Positions 1 to 8,192 are shown, numbered from the stretch's first letter. The stretch is 15,586 bases of DNA from Bacteriovorax sp. (GCA_030654205.1 JAURXW010000365.1:1-15586); one strand, 5' to 3'. Notes: generated by a model not told the origin, from the sequence alone. Program-made: numbers and translations.

Positions 1-570
1 TCTCCTATTAATCCTTATGGATCTTCAAAATTATTTAGTGAGCAAATGATCCGTGATTGTGAAATTGAATTTGGTTTAAAGTCTGTCGTACTACGCTATT
101 TTAATGTTGCCGGTGCTTCTGAATCTATGCGATTTGGACAGCTCTCAAAAAATGCAACTCACTTAATAAAAATCGCTTCTGAAGTTGCCTGTGGAAAACG
201 CGAATCAATGTCTATCACAGGTACTGATTATGCGACTCCAGATGGAACGGGTGTACGTGATTATATTCATGTTGAAGACCTGGCCGATATTCATGTACTC
301 GCCATTAAATACCTTTTGGCCGGTGGGGCCACTGAACTTTTCAACTGCGGCTATGGCCACGGTTCAAGTGTTAGAGAAGTCATTGAGACTATCCGCAAAG
401 TTTCAGGTGTAAACCTAAAGGCCGATGAAGGCCCTAGACGCTTGGGAGATGCCGCTCAGCTAGTTGCAGACTCTTCAAAAGTACGTCGTACACTTGGCTG
501 GATTCCCAAGAGAGACAATCTTGAAACAATCTGCCGAACAGCTTATTTATTTGAGAAAGCTTTAAAATAA
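1..570 (+). CDS. galE: UDP-glucose 4-epimerase, C-terminal part (5' end outside window)
   Basis: The frame is open from base 1, so the gene starts upstream; 189 residues are visible of the roughly 330-340 usual for GalE. The enzyme is a cytoplasmic SDR-family protein that interconverts UDP-glucose and UDP-galactose with bound NAD, feeding surface polysaccharide and galactose metabolism. Seen directly: the window opens on NPYGSSK, which holds the catalytic Tyr and Lys of the SDR YxxxK motif, followed by the LRYFNVAGA block, the GTGVRDYIHVEDLA block that contacts the UDP-sugar, and a C-terminal LGWIPKR segment, all in GalE order. The stop at 568-570 lies one base from the stop of the convergent peroxiredoxin gene, so there is no room for a terminator between them. 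A related UDP-sugar epimerase is possible, but the motif set fits GalE well. Confidence 0.93.
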   Translation, partial: SPINPYGSSKLFSEQMIRDCEIEFGLKSVVLRYFNVAGASESMRFGQLSKNATHLIKIASEVACGKRESMSITGTDYATPDGTGVRDYIHVEDLADIHVLAIKYLLAGGATELFNCGYGHGSSVREVIETIRKVSGVNLKADEGPRRLGDAAQLVADSSKVRRTLGWIPKRDNLETICRTAYLFEKALK

Positions 571-571
571 A

Positions 572-1087
572 TTATTTTTTTGCCTTAAGTTCAGCAATTT
601 TCGCTGCTACTTTTTCAGCATCAACAACTGGATCAACATCTTTATCAATACTTCTTATTTTTAAGTCAGGATCAATAATAAAAGTCCAACGCTTCGACAT
701 AGAAAGTACCAGCATCTTACTTCCATAAAGTTTTGCAACTTCTGATTTATCATCGGCTAGTAAAATAAAATTTAAATTATGATTTTTATGAAAGGCCGCT
801 TGGTCGGCCACATTATCTGAGCTTATTCCAAAAACATCAGCATCTAGTGCTCTGATTTTTTTTATACTATCTCTAAAAGCACATGCCTGTTTTGTGCATC
901 CTGGAGTTTCGGCCTTAGGGTAAAAATAAAGCACACTCCATTTTCCTCTGCGACTTTCTAAATTAAATTCTGTCCCTTTATGGGTTTGTAATTTAAAAAT
1001 AGGAGCGGCACTATCCACTGCTAAATCCGCAGCAAATATTGAAAGTGAAAATAAAAAGCCAAGTAGTAATAAAAGTGATTTTTTCAT
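572..1087 (-). CDS. Exported Bcp/PrxQ-type thiol peroxidase (peroxiredoxin)
   Basis: A 171-residue AhpC/TSA-family protein. Residues 1-20 form a signal peptide (MKK, a Leu-rich core, then IFAA before DLAV), so the enzyme should work in the periplasm. Residues 48-70 carry the peroxidatic-site motif PKAETPGCTKQACAFRD, with peroxidatic Cys64 and a candidate resolving Cys69 five residues on, the arrangement of the atypical 2-Cys Bcp/PrxQ group that reduces H2O2 and organic peroxides. Bcp proteins are normally cytoplasmic and about 150-155 residues, so the signal peptide is the notable feature. The start is supported by GAGGG, placed four bases before the ATG and overlapping the TGA of the upstream UPF0489 gene. 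It is the last gene of a three-gene minus-strand operon. Which thioredoxin-like reductant serves it is not visible here. Confidence 0.9.
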   Translation of the reverse strand: MKKSLLLLLGFLFSLSIFAADLAVDSAAPIFKLQTHKGTEFNLESRRGKWSVLYFYPKAETPGCTKQACAFRDSIKKIRALDADVFGISSDNVADQAAFHKNHNLNFILLADDKSEVAKLYGSKMLVLSMSKRWTFIIDPDLKIRSIDKDVDPVVDAEKVAAKIAELKAKK

Positions 1088-1094
1088 ATAACCC

Positions 1095-1790
1095 TCATAA
1101 TTGTATCGCTAGATCCAGAACTTTTGAAAACTTGTCGAGCATTGCCTCTGATTTTTCCCATGAACCACAACATTCAGGGCTAAGAGAAATTGTTAATACT
1201 TTAATCATTCCTGATTTTAAGCCAAGCTTAATTGAGGCAGCTAATGACAAAATATATTCATCACTAAAAAGCTCTAATTTTTGAGGCCTCGCCGAAAAAA
1301 AATAATCTAGATCTAGATTAACAATCCATTCAAGATTATTGATATATCTTTTTCCGGAAAATATTTCCTGAGTAGAATTTACCAGATCAAATGGCTTAAT
1401 CTCAACTGATAATTCCTTAGACGAGCCTAAGTGATGGGTGGCCGAGATTGTTGTCCCGATCATTTCAGGGTATTTTTTTAAAAAGACCTCAATATAATTA
1501 TCCCAGCGAAAAATTGGTAAATTAATATCTGACTGCCAGGCCTTGCAGTAATCCTCTAAACCAATATTCCAAAGATCGTGCTTAAAATCTTTGAGTGCTG
1601 ATTCGCTTAAATCGGGATGCGCATCAATATGAAATAAATTATAGCGCTTCCCTTTTTCAAGTTCTTGAAACCAACACCATAAAGCAAGACGGTGATTATC
1701 CATGACAAAAATATTTTTATCGCGCCAAAGAACATTGTCTGAATAAGACGATGATTCTCCTCGATTTATTAGCGGAATTAAAAAATTCAC
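1095..1790 (-). CDS. UPF0489 family protein (arginase/deacetylase-like fold)
   Basis: A 231-residue protein recognised as UPF0489, a family of unknown function. Seen: DNHRLAL at 31-37, HIDAHPDL at 54-61, NLDLDYF at 158-164, and SPECCGSWEKS at 204-214. The D-A-H-x-D and D-x-D patterns resemble the Mn-binding motifs of arginase/agmatinase-type ureohydrolases, so a metal-dependent hydrolase is a reasonable inference, but no substrate can be named. The start is GTG at 1790-1788, two bases after the stop of the aldose-epimerase-like gene, with AAAGGG across the junction as ribosome-binding site; the spacing suggests translational coupling. Its TGA overlaps the ribosome-binding site of the peroxiredoxin gene. 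Length and motifs look intact. Confidence 0.8.
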   Translation of the reverse strand: MNFLIPLINRGESSSYSDNVLWRDKNIFVMDNHRLALWCWFQELEKGKRYNLFHIDAHPDLSESALKDFKHDLWNIGLEDYCKAWQSDINLPIFRWDNYIEVFLKKYPEMIGTTISATHHLGSSKELSVEIKPFDLVNSTQEIFSGKRYINNLEWIVNLDLDYFFSARPQKLELFSDEYILSLAASIKLGLKSGMIKVLTISLSPECCGSWEKSEAMLDKFSKVLDLAIQL

Positions 1791-1792
1791 GT

Positions 1793-2671
1793 TTACCCTT
1801 TGCTCGCAATTAACTCGATAGAATATGAAAAAACAAAAGACTCTCCCATTGGTAGCATTTGAATCCCATTTTTCGTTTCTAAGTTTTGATCATGTTCAGC
1901 ATCATCACTCACACCATACCATGGTTCAATGCAAATAAAAGGCACTGATTCCTTGCCCCAAATCCCCAAGAAAGGAGTGTTGGTTCCATTAATTCTTATA
2001 ATTTCATTTTTCTTGGTCTCAATAAGATCAATATATTTAGACTGAATATTCTTAAAAATAAGCGCATCTTTAAAAAATAATTCACTCGAGGGTCTTATGA
2101 CTTGAGAGTCAAGTAGCAATAGTTCCTTCCAATTAACTAGTCCATTATTTAATTGATAAAAGCCTTGTTCTTTTTTTTCAAAATGAATTTCATAATCTTC
2201 AATTTTTTCAGTAACAAAGGCCGGATGCGCACCAATAGAAAAATACATATCTTGTCGGTCAATATTTTTTACCGACCAAACAATGTTTAATTTTTGCTCA
2301 ACTAAAATATAGTTAACTCGAAGTTCAAAACAAAATGGATATAACTTAAAAGTCTCTTGATCGGCTTCGAGGATAAATTCCATTTCATTTGAATTTTTTT
2401 GTCCGCCAATAAAAAAGCTATCACGGGCCAGCCCATGCTGAGGCATTTGATACACTTTTCCCTTTAGGCCGTACGAATCATTTTTTAATTTTCCCACAAT
2501 AGGAAATAGAATAGGCGAAGATCTTTTCCAGATTTTTTGGGCATTTTCCTCAATCGGCTTCCATATGAGCTCACGTTGCCATTTCTTGGCGTATAATTGC
2601 TTAATTTCAGCGCCAAGAGATGTCACTTGCAGCTTAAGAAAGCTATTTTCAATTTGATAGTTGTCACTCAT
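1793..2671 (-). CDS. Aldose 1-epimerase (galactose mutarotase) family protein, LacX-like
   Basis: A 292-residue cytoplasmic protein of the galactose-mutarotase-like beta-sandwich fold. It lacks a signal peptide and is shorter than classic GalM (about 340), which fits the LacX-like branch. Visible motifs: MPQHGLARD at 76-84 with His79, IGAHPAF at 146-152 with His149, and CIEPWYGVSDD at 247-257 with Glu249. These match the two active-site histidines and the C-terminal catalytic glutamate of aldose 1-epimerases, which equilibrate alpha and beta anomers of free sugars. Exact substrate unknown; the galE gene nearby is on the opposite strand, so a pathway link to galactose is only suggestive. It is first in a tight minus-strand operon with the UPF0489 and peroxiredoxin genes. 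The ATG has only a weak upstream purine stretch (GGGA). Confidence 0.85.
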   Translation of the reverse strand: MSDNYQIENSFLKLQVTSLGAEIKQLYAKKWQRELIWKPIEENAQKIWKRSSPILFPIVGKLKNDSYGLKGKVYQMPQHGLARDSFFIGGQKNSNEMEFILEADQETFKLYPFCFELRVNYILVEQKLNIVWSVKNIDRQDMYFSIGAHPAFVTEKIEDYEIHFEKKEQGFYQLNNGLVNWKELLLLDSQVIRPSSELFFKDALIFKNIQSKYIDLIETKKNEIIRINGTNTPFLGIWGKESVPFICIEPWYGVSDDAEHDQNLETKNGIQMLPMGESFVFSYSIELIASKG

Positions 2672-2705
2672 TTTTTTCCCATTTTTACTATGAGGAGTTT
2701 AAAAT

Positions 2706-2718
2706 TATTGTTACAATA
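2706..2718. promoter_or_regulatory. Short perfect inverted repeat between divergent genes (possible operator)
   Basis: TATTGT-T-ACAATA is a perfect 6-base inverted repeat around one central base. It lies in the 95-base gap between the divergent aldose-epimerase-like operon and metF. The position suits an operator acting on either side, but in AT-rich DNA a repeat this short can occur by chance. No clear -35/-10 pair could be fixed for either gene, and no SAM riboswitch or S-box pattern was seen ahead of metF. Confidence 0.25.
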
Positions 2719-2766
2719 CAAGGCTAATAAGTCACTTTTAAAAAACACTTCACCGGCAAACACATC

Positions 2767-3714
2767 ATGAAAGTTACCGAACATATTTCTAACGCCAAGA
2801 ATCCACTTTTTAGTTACGAGATCGTTCCTCCCCCAAGAGGTCGCTCAGTTCAAGATATTATCGATATCGTCGAAGCCTTAATGCCACTAAATCCGCCTTG
2901 GATTGATGTTACAGCACATGCTTCTGCCGCCTATTACAACGAACGTGAAGATGGAACGATTGAGCGCAAAATTTATAAAAAACGGCCCGGTACCATTGGG
3001 ATTTGTGGAATTATTCAAAATCGATTTAAGATCGATACTGTTGCCCACCTTCTTAGTTTAGGATTTTCAAAAGAAGAAACTGAGGATGCCCTGCTCGAAT
3101 TAAATTTTTTAGGTATTCATAATGTTTTGGCCTTAAGAGGCGATGGACCAAATTACAAAAAAGAGCTCTCTAAAAGTCGTCATCAAAATAACTTCGCCTC
3201 TGAATTAGTTGAACAAGTCTATCAAATGAATCAAGGAATATTTCTTGATGAAATCAGCGATGGCGCCAAATTTAATTTTTGTGTTGGTGTTGCCGGCTAT
3301 CCGGAAAAACATTTTGAAGCTCCTAATTTAAAACTAGATGTCCTCAATTTAAAAAGAAAAATTGATTCTGGTGCTGATTATGTTGTTACTCAGATGTTTT
3401 TTGATAATAAAAATTATTTTGATTACGTTAAGCTCTGCCGTGAGTCAGGTATAACTATTCCAATTATCCCAGGAATAAAGGTTTTAAAAAATACCACCCA
3501 GCTTGTTAGTATTCCCAAAAACTTTTACATCGATCTTCCTGATCAATTAGTTGATTCTGTAACCAAAGATCCAAAAAATGTCATGGCCATTGGAAAAGAG
3601 TGGGCAACCAATCAAGTTGAAGACCTACTCAATAAAGGTGTTCCCTGTGTACATTTTTATATTATGAATGACACTGGAACCATTGTTGATATTGTAAAAA
3701 AATTCCAAAAATAA
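2767..3714 (+). CDS. metF: Methylenetetrahydrofolate reductase
   Basis: A 315-residue flavoprotein of the MetF TIM-barrel family (E. coli MetF is 296). It reduces 5,10-methylene-THF to 5-methyl-THF, the methyl donor for MetH encoded next door. Seen: FSYEIVPPP at 15-23, where Glu18 matches the catalytic glutamate; LALRGD at 121-126, where Asp126 matches the flavin-interacting aspartate; CVGVAGYPEKHFEAPN at 172-187; and VTQMFFD at 207-213 with the folate-contact Gln209. An insertion before the VGVAGYPE block (about 145-170) accounts for the extra length and reminds me of Bacteroidota MetF. The start is chosen from N-terminal alignment: no good Shine-Dalgarno precedes the ATG, so initiation may be weak. 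Stop and metH start are 11 bases apart, giving a metF-metH operon. Confidence 0.95.
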   Translation: MKVTEHISNAKNPLFSYEIVPPPRGRSVQDIIDIVEALMPLNPPWIDVTAHASAAYYNEREDGTIERKIYKKRPGTIGICGIIQNRFKIDTVAHLLSLGFSKEETEDALLELNFLGIHNVLALRGDGPNYKKELSKSRHQNNFASELVEQVYQMNQGIFLDEISDGAKFNFCVGVAGYPEKHFEAPNLKLDVLNLKRKIDSGADYVVTQMFFDNKNYFDYVKLCRESGITIPIIPGIKVLKNTTQLVSIPKNFYIDLPDQLVDSVTKDPKNVMAIGKEWATNQVEDLLNKGVPCVHFYIMNDTGTIVDIVKKFQK

Positions 3715-3725
3715 CAAAAGATCAT

Positions 3726-6700
3726 ATGCTAACAAAACACCCGACACTAATCGAACTTGAGTCTGTCCTTAAAGAAAAAATTCTTTTTATGGATGGTGCC
3801 ATGGGCACTATGATTCAAACTTATAAACTAGAAGAAAAAGATTTCCGTGAAGCTTACTTTGACCAACACCCCAAGGACTTAAAAGGAAATAATGATTTAT
3901 TAGTTTTTACAAGACCGAGCATCATTAAAGAAATTCACACTCAGTACCTAGCGGCCGGTGCAGATATAATTGAAACTAATACTTTTTCTGGAACTAAGCT
4001 TGCCCAAAAAGATTATGATCTTGAGCATATCGTTTACGATCTCAATTTTAAAGCGGCCAAACTAGCTCGCTTGGCAGTTGATGATTTCATGAAACAAAAT
4101 CCTGATCGCAAGTGCTATGTTGCTGGCGCACTTGGACCGACCAATAGGACTCTTTCTTTGTCTCCTGATGTAAATAATCCGGCCTTCAGGGCAGTAACTT
4201 TTGATGAATTAGTTGAAAATTATTATCAACAAACTAAAGCCTTAATTGAAGGCGGAGTTGATATTCTTCTTCCTGAAACTGTTTTTGATACACTTAATTT
4301 AAAAGCCTGCATATTTGCGATTGAAAAATATCAAGATGAAACAAAAATAAAATACCCATTAATGTTATCAGTGACTATTACTGACGCCTCAGGAAGAACT
4401 CTCTCTGGGCAAACAGTTGAAGCTTTTTGGAATTCTGTAAGACATGCCAAACCACTTTCTGTTGGAATTAACTGCGCTCTTGGTGCTCGTGAAATGCGAC
4501 CATATATAGAAGAGCTTTCAAAAATCGCAGATTGTTTTATTAGTTGTTATCCCAATGCAGGTCTACCTAATCCACTATCTCCAACCGGCTACGATGAAAC
4601 ACCTTTAAAAACGGCTCAATTTGTTGGTGAGTTTGCAGAAAGTGGATTTATAAATATTTTAGGTGGATGTTGTGGAACAACTCCTCCGCATATCGCGGCG
4701 ATCGTAAAAAAATGCCAATCGCGAGCTCCACGAATTATTCCTATTATCCAACAAGCAACCCGTCTTTCGGGTCTAGAAGCTTTCACCATTCAAAACTCAG
4801 ATAGCAATCCCTTTTATATGGTGGGTGAGCGAACTAATGTTACGGGTTCACCTTTATTTGCCAAGCTTATCAAAGCTCAAAATTTTGATGAGGCCTTATC
4901 AGTCGCTCGCCAACAAGTAGTTAACGGTGCTAATATCATCGACATAAATTTTGATGAGGGCCTGCTTGATTCTGTTGCCTGCATGACTCATTTTTTAAAC
5001 TTAGTCGCTAGCGAACCTGATATTTCACGCGTTCCTATTATGATCGATTCTTCTAAATGGGAAGTTATTGAAGCTGGTTTAAAATGCGTTCAGGGAAAAT
5101 CAATCGTCAATTCGATTTCACTTAAAGAAGGCGAAGAATTATTTTTAAAACAAGCCAGGCTCGCTCAGCAATATGGTGCTGCCGTTGTCATTATGGCCTT
5201 TGATGAACAAGGCCAAGCAGCTTCAAAAGATGAAAAGGTTCGCATTTGTAAACGTGCTTACGATCTTCTACTTTCTAAGTTGGATTTTGATCCTCATGAT
5301 ATTATTTTTGACGCCAATATTTTAACTGTTGCAACAGGTATTGAAGAACACGATCCATATGGTGTTAATTTTATCGAAGCAGTTAAAGAATTAAAAAAAG
5401 TTTGTCCTGGGGCCCTCACAAGTGGTGGTGTTTCCAATTTATCTTTTTCATTTCGTGGAAATAATATTGTTCGCGAAGCTATTCACACCGTTTTTCTTTA
5501 CCACGCTATTAAGGCAGGTTTAGACATGGGAATCGTCAACGCTGGAATGCTTGGCGTATATGATGAAATTAATCCTGAGTTACGTGAAAAGTGTGAAGCG
5601 GTGGTTTTAAATACCCACTCTAATGCCACTGAAGAATTATTAGAATTAGCTGAAAAATTAAAAAGTACAAATAGTAAAAAAGAAGAAAAAATAGAAGAGT
5701 GGAGAGAATTTAATCTTGAAGAGCGCATCAGTCACTCTTTGGTTAAAGGACTTGACGCTTTTGTAGAACTTGACACCGAAGAGGCCAGAGTCAAATACGG
5801 TAGACCTCTTAATGTTATTGAAGGCCCTTTAATGGAAGGGATGAAAATTGTAGGAAATCTTTTTGGGCAAGGAAAAATGTTTCTCCCCCAAGTTGTAAAA
5901 TCTGCCCGAGTTATGAAAAAAGCTGTCGCCTATCTTGAACCATTTATGGAAGAAGAAAAGCGCTTGAATGCCGCCAATGCTAGAGAGCAAGGCATCTTTG
6001 TTATCGCAACTGTTAAGGGCGATGTTCATGATATTGGAAAAAATATCGTCGGAGTTGTTCTTGCTTGTAATGGATATAAAGTAATTGATTTGGGAGTTAT
6101 GACTTCTTGTCAAAAAATTCTCGATGCTGCCATTCTACATAAGGCCGATATAATAGGTCTTTCGGGCCTCATCACTCCATCTCTCGATGAGATGATTCAC
6201 GTTGCAAAAGAAATGGAGCGCCAGGGATTTGAACTTCCACTTTTAATTGGTGGAGCAACAACTTCGAAGGCCCATACCGCAATAAAAATAGCTCCTCATT
6301 ATCATGCTCCCATTGCTCACGTGGGTGATGCTTCTTTAGTTATCGAAGTCTGTAACCGATTATTAAATCCAGATAAAAAAGCAGCTTACGCTTTGGAATT
6401 AAAAAATCTTTACGAGCAAATTCGCCTTCGCCACTTAGAAGGTCTTAGTGGTAAGTCAGATCTGTTGAGTTACAAAGAAGTTGCGGCCCACCCTTTTCAA
6501 AGTAATTGGGATGAACTCGAAATTGCAACTCCATCTCGCACTGGTATTTTTAATATCGAGGTAACTCTTGAAGAAATAATTCCTTATATTGATTGGTCTC
6601 CATTTTTTTGGACTTGGGAATTAAAGGGAACTTATCCCAAAATTCTCGGCAACACGACTTATGGGGAAGAGGCCAAAAAACTATTTCACGATGCCCAACT

Positions 6701-7430
6701 CCTGCTGAAAGACATAGTTCAAAAGAAAATTTTTAATCCACGTGTTGTTGTGGGAATTTTTCCGGCCTATTCACTTGGTGAAGATGTCATCGTTCAAAAT
6801 ACTCAAGGTGAATCGACAACTCTCCATTTTTTACGCCAGCAAAAAGAAAAAATTGGAGACGATGGCGTTTATTATTGCCTCGCTGATTTTATCGCCCCAA
6901 AAGCTTCCTATAACGACTATATTGGTGGTTTTGCTGTAACTGCTGGACATGAAGTTGAAACCTACGCCAAGTCTTTCCAAGATAAACTAGACGATTACTC
7001 TTCAATTATGGTGAAGGCCATTGGAGATCGTTTAGCTGAAGGCTTGGCCGAATTAACTCATAAAAAAGTTCGTGAGTATTTTGGTTATGGATTAACAGAA
7101 AATTTATCTAACGAAGAATTAATTAAAGAAAAATACCGCGGAGTAAGACCAGCTCCAGGTTATCCCGCATGCCCTGATCATACTGAAAAGAAAATTTTAT
7201 GGGATTTACTAAATGCCAGCGAGCAAACAGGTATTGCTTTAACTGAAAATTTTGCAATGAACCCAGCAAGCTCAGTTTCAGGATTCTTTTTTAATCATCC
7301 TGAAGCCCGCTATTTTAATGTTGGAAACCTGGCCGAAGACCAAATCGAGTCTTATGCCGCTAGAAAGGATATGAGCAAAGCTGAAATAGAAAAATGGCTT
7401 GCTCCTAATTTAGGTTATGAACCCAAATAA
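3726..7430 (+). CDS. metH: Cobalamin-dependent methionine synthase
   Basis: A full-length 1,234-residue MetH (E. coli 1,227) that moves the methyl group of 5-methyl-THF to homocysteine through methylcobalamin. All four modules are present. Homocysteine module (about 1-340): GAMGTMIQ near the N-terminus and zinc cysteines Cys250 (GINCALG) and Cys315/Cys316 (GGCCGTTPPH). Pterin module (about 360-625): begins FYMVGERTNVTGS at 363. B12 cap and binding module (about 655-895): DVHDIGKN at 766-773 with His768 as lower axial cobalt ligand, then GLSGLITPS and GGATTSKAH. AdoMet reactivation module (about 910-1234): RPAPGYPACPDH at 1141-1152. No key residue is missing, so it should be active and B12-dependent. 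It follows metF by 11 bases, and its last 14 bases overlap the start of the next gene. Confidence 0.98.
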   Translation: MLTKHPTLIELESVLKEKILFMDGAMGTMIQTYKLEEKDFREAYFDQHPKDLKGNNDLLVFTRPSIIKEIHTQYLAAGADIIETNTFSGTKLAQKDYDLEHIVYDLNFKAAKLARLAVDDFMKQNPDRKCYVAGALGPTNRTLSLSPDVNNPAFRAVTFDELVENYYQQTKALIEGGVDILLPETVFDTLNLKACIFAIEKYQDETKIKYPLMLSVTITDASGRTLSGQTVEAFWNSVRHAKPLSVGINCALGAREMRPYIEELSKIADCFISCYPNAGLPNPLSPTGYDETPLKTAQFVGEFAESGFINILGGCCGTTPPHIAAIVKKCQSRAPRIIPIIQQATRLSGLEAFTIQNSDSNPFYMVGERTNVTGSPLFAKLIKAQNFDEALSVARQQVVNGANIIDINFDEGLLDSVACMTHFLNLVASEPDISRVPIMIDSSKWEVIEAGLKCVQGKSIVNSISLKEGEELFLKQARLAQQYGAAVVIMAFDEQGQAASKDEKVRICKRAYDLLLSKLDFDPHDIIFDANILTVATGIEEHDPYGVNFIEAVKELKKVCPGALTSGGVSNLSFSFRGNNIVREAIHTVFLYHAIKAGLDMGIVNAGMLGVYDEINPELREKCEAVVLNTHSNATEELLELAEKLKSTNSKKEEKIEEWREFNLEERISHSLVKGLDAFVELDTEEARVKYGRPLNVIEGPLMEGMKIVGNLFGQGKMFLPQVVKSARVMKKAVAYLEPFMEEEKRLNAANAREQGIFVIATVKGDVHDIGKNIVGVVLACNGYKVIDLGVMTSCQKILDAAILHKADIIGLSGLITPSLDEMIHVAKEMERQGFELPLLIGGATTSKAHTAIKIAPHYHAPIAHVGDASLVIEVCNRLLNPDKKAAYALELKNLYEQIRLRHLEGLSGKSDLLSYKEVAAHPFQSNWDELEIATPSRTGIFNIEVTLEEIIPYIDWSPFFWTWELKGTYPKILGNTTYGEEAKKLFHDAQLLLKDIVQKKIFNPRVVVGIFPAYSLGEDVIVQNTQGESTTLHFLRQQKEKIGDDGVYYCLADFIAPKASYNDYIGGFAVTAGHEVETYAKSFQDKLDDYSSIMVKAIGDRLAEGLAELTHKKVREYFGYGLTENLSNEELIKEKYRGVRPAPGYPACPDHTEKKILWDLLNASEQTGIALTENFAMNPASSVSGFFFNHPEARYFNVGNLAEDQIESYAARKDMSKAEIEKWLAPNLGYEPK

Positions 7431-7881
7431 AGTAGAAAAAAAAATTCTGACCCTGGAAGATGTTATTGAACTAAAAGGTGAGGAATGGCGAACTCCACTT
7501 GCCTATGCCAGGGCCACTCTTCCTGATAAATTTTTAACTGATAAAAATTTAATTCGCCTTACCAAAGGCCGATGCACCATAAAGCACTTAGAATTAATGG
7601 TAGTTATTCTTTTTCAAGACTCAAAAGAGCGCCCAGTTGGAGTCACAGGAATCGATCAATTCTTCTATGTAGTCGATCGCTCTGATTTTAATTTATTTGA
7701 TTGGCTTGAAGTCTTTACTCTTTTTAACAACTGGTTACAAACCAATCAGAGAAAAACGCCACTTCCTAAAATGCTCGGCTACCTTCAATGCTGTGAAGAT
7801 TCACCTGAAAATAAAGATATTAATAGAAATTTTATTGAGCTTGTAAAAGAGATGCTGGATCAGCATGGATTTATAGGTTAA
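7417..7881 (+). CDS. Unrecognised 154-residue protein overlapping the metH stop
   Basis: I do not recognise this family. The start codon lies inside the last codons of metH in another frame, with a 14-base overlap, so it is very likely translated by coupling with metH. The protein is soluble and mixed charged/hydrophobic, with no signal peptide or transmembrane segment. Visible segments: a basic N-terminus and LTLEDVIELKGEEW (12-25), a central LMVVILFQD strand-like patch, an aromatic stretch FFYVVDRSDFNLFDWLEVFTLFNNWL, and a helical C-terminus ending in FIELVKEMLDQHG. Codon use and base composition resemble metH, so there is no sign of foreign origin. Location at the end of metF-metH hints at a role near methionine or cobalamin metabolism, but no function can be read from sequence. 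Its stop lies 35 bases before a hairpin terminator. Confidence 0.7.
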   Translation: MNPNKVEKKILTLEDVIELKGEEWRTPLAYARATLPDKFLTDKNLIRLTKGRCTIKHLELMVVILFQDSKERPVGVTGIDQFFYVVDRSDFNLFDWLEVFTLFNNWLQTNQRKTPLPKMLGYLQCCEDSPENKDINRNFIELVKEMLDQHGFIG

Positions 7882-7904
7882 CAATTATTAGATATTTTTT
7901 GGTT

Positions 7905-7940
7905 CTAAAAATAATAAAGGCCTCTTTCGAGGCCTTCATT
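7905..7940. terminator. Hairpin terminator shared by convergent genes
   Basis: AAGGCCTC (7917-7924), loop TTTC, GAGGCCTT (7929-7936) forms a perfect 8-base-pair stem with a four-base loop. On the minus strand it is followed by TTATTATTTTT, a fair U-tract for ending the lipoprotein transcript. On the plus strand the run after the stem is CATTATATTAT, less U-rich but usable. It sits between the convergent ends of the metH-operon orphan (7881) and the lipoprotein gene (7977), so bidirectional use is likely. Confidence 0.8.
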
Positions 7941-7976
7941 ATATTATCTAATACTCTAAAAGAGCGATTAAAATAA

Positions 7977-8192
7977 TTAGTGTGCAGCAGGTGCAGCAGC
8001 AGGAGCAGCTTCAGCAGCAGGTGCAGCAGGAGCAGCTTCAGCAGCAGGAGCAGCTTCAGCAGCTGGAGCAGCAGGAGCAGCTTCAGTTGTAGTAGCAGCA
8101 GCAGGTGCAGCTTCAGTTGTAGCTTCTTCTTTTTTTGAACAACCAAAAGAAACAGCAGATACGATCAATACTAGAGCTAATAATGTTTTCAT
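7977..8192 (-). CDS. Small lipoprotein with Ala/Pro/Glu repeat tail
   Basis: A 71-residue precursor. Residues 1-18 are a signal peptide (MKTLLALVLIVSAVSFGC) with the lipidation cysteine at 18; the residue three before it is Ser rather than the usual Leu, a loose lipobox. After a short charged patch SKKEEATTE the rest is low complexity, built from units EAAPAA and EAAPAAPAA with TTT interruptions, ending PAAH. There is no folded domain, so this is probably a flexible, lipid-anchored periplasmic or surface tail; function unknown. AAGGAG lies seven bases ahead of the ATG, a strong ribosome-binding site that suggests high expression. The gene stands alone, facing the convergent terminator. Its GC content is well above its surroundings because of the Ala/Pro codons. 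Confidence 0.8.
   Translation of the reverse strand: MKTLLALVLIVSAVSFGCSKKEEATTEAAPAAATTTEAAPAAPAAEAAPAAEAAPAAPAAEAAPAAAPAAH
7980..8125 (-). repeat. In-frame degenerate tandem repeat coding EAAPAA units
   Basis: Repeated 18-base (and 27-base) units rich in GCAGCAGG/AGCAGCTTC on the plus strand encode the EAAPAA and EAAPAAPAA units of the lipoprotein. Unit lengths are multiples of three, so gain or loss of units keeps the reading frame. Units differ by single-base changes, so they are not recent perfect copies throughout. Confidence 0.75.

Noticed and set aside
2672..2766. SAM or other methionine-pathway riboswitch ahead of metF
   Set aside because: The gap is only 95 bases, AT-rich, and lacks the conserved S-box core; only a short palindrome was found.
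5498..6113. Minus-strand open frames inside metH
   Set aside because: They lie opposite strongly conserved MetH domains and have no start context or family motifs.
7977..8125. Repeat cluster considered as a CRISPR array or intergenic satellite
   Set aside because: Units are 18-27 bases, contiguous with no spacers, and code in frame for EAAPAA.
7871..8146. Leu-rich reading frame in the lipoprotein repeat region (minus strand, other frame)
   Set aside because: It is the frame-shifted reading of the CAG/GCA-rich repeat and gives only poly-Leu/Lys; the in-frame lipoprotein has a signal sequence and strong ribosome-binding site.
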